The notes under the pieces are model-generated. The model was not told where the DNA came from and made no database searches. It saw only the letters and a list, made by a program, of their open reading frames with translations. Position numbers and translations under genes: made by a program. Source: OMOG01 sp041485845 (GTDB taxonomy: Bacteria > Acidobacteriota > Terriglobia > Bryobacterales > Bryobacteraceae). From it: a stretch of 12,921 nt of DNA. Location of the stretch: NCBI GenBank assembly GCA_041485845.1, contig JBGPKH010000205.1, positions 1-12,921 of the forward strand. The letters run 5' to 3'. Of the stretch, positions 1 to 5,170 are shown one piece after another. Numbering within the stretch: the first letter of the stretch is position 1; each line of letters starts with the position of its first letter.

Positions 1-2
1 GC

Positions 3-1949
3 ATGGCCGAAGCCGACGACGGCGGCGGCAGCGTCTCGGTGAATGGCGGACGCACCTGGACGCGTGAAGAATATCCCACCGCGCAGTTCTACCACGTGGC
101 CGCGACCGCCGACATTCCCTACCATGTGTGCGGCGCGCAGCAGGACGACGGCACGGCGTGTGTGCTTAGCTCGACCGGCCTTGGCGCGCAGGACTCGGAA
201 GGCGCGCGGCACGAGGTGATGTATCCGGTGGCCGGCGGCGAGGCCGCTTACATCGCGCCCAGCCCGTCGAATCCCAACCTCTTTTTCTCGGGCACGCAGG
301 CCGGGCTGATGACCCGCTTCGACCGCGCATCCGGTGAGACGCGCGACATCACAGTCTACCCGATGTTCTTTTCGGGCATGCCCGCGCAATCGCTGCGCGA
401 ACGCTGGCAGTGGGTGTTTCCCATCGTGCTTTCGCCTGCCGACCCGAAGATCCTCTACGCCTCTTCGCAGCATCTTTGGAAGAGCGTCAATGAGGGACAG
501 AGTTGGGAGCGCATCAGCCCCGACCTGACGCGCGCCGCTCCCGAGACGCTCGGCGATTCCGGCGGCCCGATCACCAAGGACCAGAACGGGCCCGAGATCT
601 ACGCGACGATTTACTCGGTGGCGCCGTCGCGCCGCGATGCCAACCTGATCTGGACGGGCTCGGACGATGGCGTGGTCCAGCTTACCCGCGATGGCGGCAG
701 GAGCTGGGCGCGGATCACGCCGCCCGGCTTGCCCGAGTTCAGCCGCATCAGCATGGTGGAAGCCTCGCCGCACCGAGCCGGCGCGGCGTATCTCGCGGCC
801 AAACGCTATGAGCTCGACGACCTGCGTCCGCTGGTTTTCCGCACCGAGGGTTACGGCAAGACCTGGGCGGCGATAACGGCCGGCATCGCACCCAACGATT
901 TCGTTCACGTGGTCCGCGAAGATCCCGAGCGCGCCGGCCTGCTGTACGCTGGGACCGAACACGGCGTCTACGTTTCGTTCGACAACGGCGCGGAGTGGCG
1001 ATCGCTCTCGCTCAACCTGCCGGACACTCCGGTGGTGGATCTCGTGGTGAAGGACGACGACCTGGCGATCGCCACTCACGGCCGCTCGTTCTGGGTGCTC
1101 GACGGCATCGGAATGCTGCGCGACTGGACGCCCGAGGTCACACGCTCGCCGATGCATCTGTTCGCCCCGCGGCCGGCGGTGCGCGGCGTGCGTGCGGCGT
1201 CGATCGACTATTTTCTGGCGCGGACGCCTACGCGGGGAATGGTCGAGATTCTCGCGCCGGATGGCGCTATCGTGCGCAGCTTCCCGTGTAATGCAAACCG
1301 GTGTCGCGCGGGCACCAACCGCATCACGTGGAACCTCACCTACCCTGGGCCGGTGACGTTTCCCGGAATCGTTCTACGATATGCCAGCCCGAATGAGGGA
1401 CCCGCGGCGCCCCCAGGCGCCTATCAGGTACGGCTCACGGCGGACGGAGTGACGGAGACGCGCCCGCTAATGATGAGCCGCGATCCGCGCGTTCCCGGCG
1501 TTACGGACGCGGATCTCCAGAGGCAGTTTCAGCTTGCCATGCAGGTGCGCGATGCCGAGAGCCAGACGCACCAGATGGTGATCCGGATTCGCGAGATCAA
1601 TGCCCAGATTCGCGATCGAAAGCGCGGCATCAGGGCTGCGGATTCGCTGGCCATGGCCGAGCGGCTCGAGAGCAAGCTCAGCCAGGTGGAGGAGTCGGTC
1701 TACCAGGTGCGCAACCGCAGCCCGCGCGACACGCTCAATTATCCGATCCGGCTCAACAATCAGTTGGCCGTGCTGCAGCGCCTGGTGAGCATGGGCGACT
1801 ATCCGCCGACGGCACAACAGGAGGCGGTGTATCGCGAGCTCGCCGAAAGACTCGGGCAGATTCGCGACGAATACCAGACTGCGCTGGCGGTCGGCTTGAA
1901 GAAGCTCAACGAGCTTCTGGCGGCGGAGAAGCTGGAGCCGCTGAAGTGA
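3..1949 (+). CDS. BNR/Asp-box repeat protein, sortilin (VPS10)-like, C-terminal part
   Basis: The reading frame is open from the window edge and begins inside the repeat region, so the ATG at 3 is probably internal and the true start lies upstream. About 648 residues remain; I recall relatives of roughly 1,000. Degenerate Asp-boxes of the S/T-x-D/N-x-G-x-x-W type occur at residues 12-19 (SVNGGRTW), ~161 (SVNEGQSW), ~228 (TRDGGRSW), ~281 (TEGYGKTW) and ~325 (SFDNGAEW). These mark blades of a beta-propeller like those of sortilin, sialidase and xyloglucanase families. A beta-rich segment (~400-500) and a charged, probably helical C-terminus (~510-648) follow. Such proteins are common in Acidobacteriota, often annotated as glycosyl hydrolases, but no catalytic residues can be assigned, so the enzymatic role is unproven. 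Export is likely for the family; the signal sequence is outside the window. The stop lies 4 bp from that of the convergent VOC gene. Confidence 0.85.
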   Translation: MAEADDGGGSVSVNGGRTWTREEYPTAQFYHVAATADIPYHVCGAQQDDGTACVLSSTGLGAQDSEGARHEVMYPVAGGEAAYIAPSPSNPNLFFSGTQAGLMTRFDRASGETRDITVYPMFFSGMPAQSLRERWQWVFPIVLSPADPKILYASSQHLWKSVNEGQSWERISPDLTRAAPETLGDSGGPITKDQNGPEIYATIYSVAPSRRDANLIWTGSDDGVVQLTRDGGRSWARITPPGLPEFSRISMVEASPHRAGAAYLAAKRYELDDLRPLVFRTEGYGKTWAAITAGIAPNDFVHVVREDPERAGLLYAGTEHGVYVSFDNGAEWRSLSLNLPDTPVVDLVVKDDDLAIATHGRSFWVLDGIGMLRDWTPEVTRSPMHLFAPRPAVRGVRAASIDYFLARTPTRGMVEILAPDGAIVRSFPCNANRCRAGTNRITWNLTYPGPVTFPGIVLRYASPNEGPAAPPGAYQVRLTADGVTETRPLMMSRDPRVPGVTDADLQRQFQLAMQVRDAESQTHQMVIRIREINAQIRDRKRGIRAADSLAMAERLESKLSQVEESVYQVRNRSPRDTLNYPIRLNNQLAVLQRLVSMGDYPPTAQQEAVYRELAERLGQIRDEYQTALAVGLKKLNELLAAEKLEPLK

Positions 1950-1953
1950 GCCT

Positions 1954-2295
1954 TTATGCCGGCTTCCACAGTCCGACGGTGTTGCCGTCGGGGTCGGCAA
2001 ACCAGGCGAAGGCGCCGCCCGGAATAGTCACCGGGGGAACCAGCATCTTTCCCCCGAGCGCCGCGGCTTTATCGAGGTAAGCCTGCACATCGTCCACCTG
2101 CACATAGAAGATCGTGTAGTGGTGCGGTTCGTGGCCGAGCGAGGAAATGTGCCCGCGAATTCCCTCTTTGCTCAGGGTGTCGATCATCGACGCCGGGCCA
2201 GTCTGGATCTGCCAGCCGAAGAGGCTCGAGAAGAACTCCTCCGTTTTGGCTTTGTCTGTACATCCGATTTCAAAGTGCACTACGGGTTGTCCCAT
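1954..2295 (-). CDS. VOC family protein (glyoxalase/bleomycin-resistance/dioxygenase fold)
   Basis: This 113-residue protein is a single VOC unit. It opens MGQPVVHFEIGC, a typical first strand with candidate metal ligands H7 and E9. It contains the conserved FYVQVDDVQAYLDKAAALGG strand-helix and ends with FADPDGNTVGLWKPA (~99-113). It is cytoplasmic, with no signal peptide. VOC proteins use paired beta-alpha-beta-beta-beta units to bind a metal and small electrophiles, antibiotics or aromatic substrates. The usual late Glu ligand is not obvious, so it may be a binding protein or a divergent enzyme; the substrate is unknown. The start is supported by an AAGGAG ribosome-binding site 5-6 bases upstream. 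Its first 16 bases overlap the 3' end of the AraC-type regulator, so the two are probably co-transcribed and translationally coupled. Confidence 0.88.
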   Translation of the reverse strand: MGQPVVHFEIGCTDKAKTEEFFSSLFGWQIQTGPASMIDTLSKEGIRGHISSLGHEPHHYTIFYVQVDDVQAYLDKAAALGGKMLVPPVTIPGGAFAWFADPDGNTVGLWKPA

Positions 2296-3275
2296 GTCGT
2301 CTCCTTAAGTGGTATACAGGCCCGGAGGTCGAAGGTCTCCCATCCGATCTCCTCCGGAAGCCGCACAAACATTTCCATGGCCGGAAAATCCGCCGGTTCG
2401 AAGCGGGAGGCCGGCAGCCAGACGCGGTACAGGTACTGCCACGCGCGATCCACGCGGGACAGGTCCCCGGCAGCGGGCAGCACGGCGATCGACTGCGGCT
2501 CGAAATCGCGGACGCTGAAGCCGCGCGAACCGCACTCCGGGCGGCCCGGCAGCGATGTGTCGCGCCCCGTGCGGCCGCGCCAACGGACGATCTCGCCGAG
2601 GATGCAATCGCCGCCGGGTTGTTTGGGAAACGCCGCGCCGAGATCGTAACGGCACTTTTCCGAAGGTGTGATCGCCGGATCGTCGAGCGACATTCCGATG
2701 ACCACGACGTCGCGGACGTCGGTGGCTCTCTCCGCCAGCCACGCCATGAGCGAGCGATAGGCGTCCACCAGGCGGGCGTTGCAGTAAGGATCGAAAGTTC
2801 GACTGTAAACATAGCGGAACGCACTGGACAGGTGGACTCGCACGCGCACATTCGCCTCGCTTCTCCAGCGCTCCAGTTCTTCTAGAGTGTAAACGGAAAG
2901 CACGTCCGGGGCTTTGCAGATCTTGCTTTTTTCGAGGGGGCTGCGGCGGTCCCACGAGCTGGCGGTTCGCCCGAAACGATTCTGGAACGCGCGCGAGAAT
3001 TCGGCGATGCCCGCGAAGCCCGCTTCCAGCGCCGCGTCCGTGATTCGTTTGCGGGGCGATGCCTTGAGGAGCGTCGCGGCTCTCTCGATCCGCACGCGCC
3101 GCACGTGGCTGTTCAGCGTCTCGCCGGTGAGGGCCTGGAAAATGCGGTGAAAGTGGTAGGGAGAGAAGCAGCCGACCCGCGAGAGCTTTCGCAGAGACAA
3201 CTCGCCGGTGAGATGCTCGCCGATGTAGTCGAGCACCCGATTGACGCGTTCGTGGTAGTGGTTCTGGTCGCGCAT
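2280..3275 (-). CDS. AraC-family transcriptional regulator with GyrI-like effector-binding domain
   Basis: This is a 331-residue DNA-binding regulator. Residues ~8-107 form the AraC/XylS double helix-turn-helix. Helix set one is around LSLRKLSRVGCFSPYHFHRIFQ and set two around ITDAALEAGFAGIAEFSRAF, with the typical FHRIF and FSRAF recognition signatures. Residues ~140-325 match the GyrI-like small-molecule-binding fold, with two related halves: one around FRYVYSRTFDPYCNA through GMSLDDPAITPSEKCRYDLG, and one around FEPQSIAVLPAAGDLSRVDRAWQYLY. The domain order, HTH first then GyrI, is that of Rob/SbmC-type multidrug-sensing regulators. Here it overlaps a VOC gene by 16 bp, suggesting that a small molecule sensed by the GyrI domain controls the pair. 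The ligand is unknown. No strong Shine-Dalgarno precedes the ATG at 3275, so the start is fairly but not completely certain; the HTH begins right after it. Confidence 0.9.
   Translation of the reverse strand: MRDQNHYHERVNRVLDYIGEHLTGELSLRKLSRVGCFSPYHFHRIFQALTGETLNSHVRRVRIERAATLLKASPRKRITDAALEAGFAGIAEFSRAFQNRFGRTASSWDRRSPLEKSKICKAPDVLSVYTLEELERWRSEANVRVRVHLSSAFRYVYSRTFDPYCNARLVDAYRSLMAWLAERATDVRDVVVIGMSLDDPAITPSEKCRYDLGAAFPKQPGGDCILGEIVRWRGRTGRDTSLPGRPECGSRGFSVRDFEPQSIAVLPAAGDLSRVDRAWQYLYRVWLPASRFEPADFPAMEMFVRLPEEIGWETFDLRACIPLKETTWDNP
2301..2306 (-). promoter_or_regulatory. Shine-Dalgarno site of the VOC gene
   Basis: Read on the minus strand this is AAGGAG, five bases before the ATG at 2295. 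It lies inside the last codons of the upstream regulator gene, so translation of the VOC gene can restart within the same mRNA. It fixes the start at 2295. Confidence 0.7.
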
Positions 3276-3302
3276 GGGGCTACGGCTAGTATCTTCCTAC
3301 TA

Positions 3303-3332
3303 TTGACCGTCTTTCGGCGGGCGGTTTACCAT
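3303..3332 (+). promoter_or_regulatory. Predicted sigma70-type promoter for the beta-barrel gene
   Basis: TTGACC (3303-3308) and TACCAT (3327-3332) are separated by 18 bases, a plausible -35/-10 pair. Transcription would start near 3339, giving a 5' leader of about 16 bases that contains the strong AGAGGGGGG ribosome-binding site (3344-3352) before the ATG at 3355. It sits in the gap between this gene and the divergent AraC-type gene. The prediction is from sequence only. Confidence 0.4.
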
Positions 3333-3354
3333 CGAGCCAATCCAGAGGGGGGCT

Positions 3355-3456
3355 ATGTTTCATCTTCGAACCCGATCGTTCGGTCCGGCAGCGCCGATCG
3401 TATGTTTGCCGTTTGTGGTTTCGTTGTTCACGCGACCGGCCGCGGGCCAGGGTTGA
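3355..3456 (+). pseudogene. Severed signal-peptide coding segment of the downstream beta-barrel gene
   Basis: An ATG at 3355 follows a strong purine-rich ribosome-binding site (AGAGGGGGG, 3344-3352). It encodes 33 residues resembling a Sec signal peptide: basic start (MFHLRTRSF), hydrophobic core (APIVCLPFVVSLF), then polar/small residues ending AAGQG. The next in-frame codon is TGA (3454-3456), and the beta-barrel reading frame continues directly after it in the same frame from GTG 3457. The simplest reading is that one gene running from 3355 to 4512 was broken by a nonsense change, or that the base call is wrong. If the stop is real, the downstream product would lack an export signal. Confidence 0.55.
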
Positions 3457-4512
3457 GTGGCGGCACGCCAAAGCGCGCCCGTGATTGGCGCGCTCTGCAG
3501 TGTGGCCGACCACAGTGAGAAGGGATCGGCCGCGAAAGAGCGGAACAAGCAGAGTTTTTCGGATATCCCGGATAACGATCGCCTGATCATCCGCAACGCG
3601 CCGCGGCGGCAGCTCTGGAACATTTCGGTTGGTTACCGTTTCCAGCCATCGTCCCGCCACTTCGTGGGCACCGTGGAACAAACACAGCGGGAAGCGGCGA
3701 ACAACCAGATCCAGAATACTTATCACCTGTTCGATATTTCGATTGAACGGCAGATGTCCCGCCGCTGGAGCCTGGATGCCAGTCTGCCGCTGCTGTTCGC
3801 CTATCGCAATCAGCTTTATGCACCCAAGGCGAAGTACGACGTGGTGGGGCAGGGAGACGCCACTGTGGGAGCGCGATACTGGATTTTCCGGCCGCCGACC
3901 GAGTCGGGCGGGAATATCCAGATGGGCATCAGCCTGAAGCTACCCACCGGCATTTACAATGCGACGGGCAGCGCGCTCGACTCGCAGAACCGGCCGATCG
4001 TCGCGACCGCCGATCAATCCATCCAGGCCGGTGATGGACGCGTCGGTTTCTCGCTGGACATTCAGGCGTTCCATCCGACGCCTCTAAAGACGATGGTCTA
4101 CTTTACGGGCGCGTATTTGTTCAATCCGGCGGACACCAACGGCGTTTCCACGTTTCGCAGGGCCAAGGGCGAAGAGTACATGTCGGTGGCCGACCAATAC
4201 CTCTTCCGCGGGGGCATCTCCCGCGCGGTGCCCGGAGTGCGCGGGCTGGCGGTGACGTTTGGCGGCCGTATCGAGGGGGTACCGGTTCGGGATGCGTTTG
4301 GCAAGAGCAACGGATTCCGGAGGCCGGGCTATGCGATTTCCGCCGACCCGGGATTCATGTACGGCCGCGGACCCTACATCTTCTCGTGCAACATACCGTG
4401 GGCCATCGAACGCAATCGCCGGAGAAGCGTCCCGGATATCGCCAACCACACGCACGGCGATGCGGCGTTTGCGGATTATGCGGTGGTTGTCGGAGTGTCG
4501 CGAAGGTTCTGA
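3457..4512 (+). CDS. Outer-membrane beta-barrel-like protein lacking its signal peptide
   Basis: This is a 351-codon frame starting with GTG immediately after an in-frame TGA. From about residue 45 it shows alternating hydrophobic/polar strands with aromatic girdles, such as RRQLWNISVGYRFQPS, HLFDISIERQMSRRWSLDASLPLLFAYR, DATVGARYWIF and GNIQMGISLKLPTGIYNATG. It ends in DYAVVVGVSRRF, where the terminal Phe is a usual outer-membrane-protein export mark. The pattern resembles transporter/barrel proteins of unknown specificity found in Acidobacteriota. I recognise no precise family. No good ribosome-binding site precedes the GTG, whereas ATG 3355 upstream has one, so the real gene was probably 3355-4512. 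It may therefore be a recent pseudogene or carry a sequencing error. The TlpA-like gene begins 29 bp downstream on the same strand. Confidence 0.72.
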   Translation: MAARQSAPVIGALCSVADHSEKGSAAKERNKQSFSDIPDNDRLIIRNAPRRQLWNISVGYRFQPSSRHFVGTVEQTQREAANNQIQNTYHLFDISIERQMSRRWSLDASLPLLFAYRNQLYAPKAKYDVVGQGDATVGARYWIFRPPTESGGNIQMGISLKLPTGIYNATGSALDSQNRPIVATADQSIQAGDGRVGFSLDIQAFHPTPLKTMVYFTGAYLFNPADTNGVSTFRRAKGEEYMSVADQYLFRGGISRAVPGVRGLAVTFGGRIEGVPVRDAFGKSNGFRRPGYAISADPGFMYGRGPYIFSCNIPWAIERNRRRSVPDIANHTHGDAAFADYAVVVGVSRRF

Positions 4513-4524
4513 CGAAGAATTTTT

Positions 4525-4596
4525 GCCACGAATGAACACGAATGAACACGAATAAGAAAACAAAGACATTCGTGTTCATTCGTGTTCATTCGTGGC
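4525..4596. repeat. Perfect 29-bp inverted repeat built from an ACGAATGAAC unit
   Basis: The left arm (4525-4553) is an exact reverse complement of the right arm (4568-4596), with a 14-bp A-rich spacer. Each arm is itself a run of a 10-bp unit, ACGAATGAAC, about two and a half copies. The DNA or RNA could form a 29-bp stem. From general knowledge, closely similar elements are scattered in many environmental bacterial genomes, where they give rise to peptide fragments such as NTNEHE and FIRVHSW. Copy number in this genome cannot be seen here. The repeat contains the start codon and the first codons of the TlpA-like gene. Confidence 0.93.
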
Positions 4597-5075
4597 TCTT
4601 TTTGGTTTTCTTGTTTGTGTCGCCGCGTCTGGCGGCAGACTCTCTCATCAAAGAGGCCGAGCGCCAGCGAGCCCCCGACTTCGCCCTCCCCGACGCCGAC
4701 GGCAATACCGCGCAGATCGCGGACTACCAGGGCAAGGTCGTGCTGGTCAATTTCTGGGCGACCTGGTGCGTGCCGTGTAAGGAAGAGATCCCCTGGCTCA
4801 TCGAATTCGAACGCACCTTCAAAGAGCAGGGCTTCGCGGTAATCGGCATCAGCCTCGATGAGAAGGGGTTCGATGTGGCCCGGCCCTATATGCAGAAGAT
4901 GGGGATGAATTACCGCGTGGCGATCGGCGATGACAGAACGGCATACAAGTACGGGAACGTGGAGTCTTTGCCAGTGACCTTCTTGATCGACCGCCAACGG
5001 CGTGTGGCAGCCATCCATTTCGGTCTGGTGAGCAAGAAGAAGATCGCTGAGGAAATCCGTAAACTTCTTCAGTGA
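4542..5075 (+). CDS. TlpA/ResA-like thioredoxin-fold disulfide oxidoreductase
   Basis: This is a 177-residue exported thioredoxin-like protein. Residues 1-32 look like a signal peptide or anchor: basic start (MNTNKKTK), hydrophobic LFLVFLFV, then SPRLAAD with likely cleavage after A32. The redoxin/AhpC-TSA-type fold runs from ~44, with APDFALPDADGN, then VVLVNFWATWCVPCKEE carrying the redox pair C76-x-x-C79, GISLDE, and the cis-proline loop SLPVTFLID (P144). TlpA/ResA/CcmG-type proteins reduce periplasmic disulfides, for example in cytochrome c maturation; no cytochrome genes are nearby, so the substrate is unknown. An in-frame TGA at 4533-4535 makes ATG 4542 the first possible start. There is no Shine-Dalgarno, and GTG at 4572 is an alternative. 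The first ~18 codons lie inside the 29-bp inverted repeat, so the export signal is partly repeat-derived. Confidence 0.87.
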   Translation: MNTNKKTKTFVFIRVHSWLFLVFLFVSPRLAADSLIKEAERQRAPDFALPDADGNTAQIADYQGKVVLVNFWATWCVPCKEEIPWLIEFERTFKEQGFAVIGISLDEKGFDVARPYMQKMGMNYRVAIGDDRTAYKYGNVESLPVTFLIDRQRRVAAIHFGLVSKKKIAEEIRKLLQ

Positions 5076-5080
5076 CCTCC

Positions 5081-5104
5081 CAGTATCTCGAGCGTGAATA
5101 CTCC
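5081..5104 (+). pseudogene. Possible remnant of a molybdopterin oxidoreductase gene (eight codons)
   Basis: The 95-bp gap (5076-5170) between the convergent TlpA and kinase genes holds eight codons for QYLEREYS. The same peptide occurs in the oxidoreductase gene at 9503-9526. The two DNA copies differ only at three third-codon positions, all synonymous (GAG/GAA, CGT/CGC, TCC/TCG). That pattern suggests diverged coding DNA rather than chance, and the motif is conserved near the Fe4S4 domain of this enzyme family. Homology beyond these codons is unclear. A 6-bp hairpin (5102-5107 with 5113-5118) also lies here but lacks a T-run. Nothing else is recognisable in the gap. Confidence 0.35.
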
Positions 5105-5170
5105 GCAAGAGGTGCGGAAGGTGAGGCGCGTGACGACTGGCAGGCGCGAGTGACCCGGCCGGCAGGTTCC

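Noticed and set aside
1973..1991. Perfect 7-bp stem, 5-base loop (CCGACGG/CCGTCGG) just past the BNR gene stop, considered as its terminator.
   Set aside because: It lies wholly inside the conserved DPDGN codons of the convergent VOC gene and has no T-run, so the pairing may just reflect codon composition.
4525..4596. Short regular repeats considered as a CRISPR array.
   Set aside because: The units are 10 bp, contiguous and arranged as an inverted repeat, with no spacers and no cas genes.
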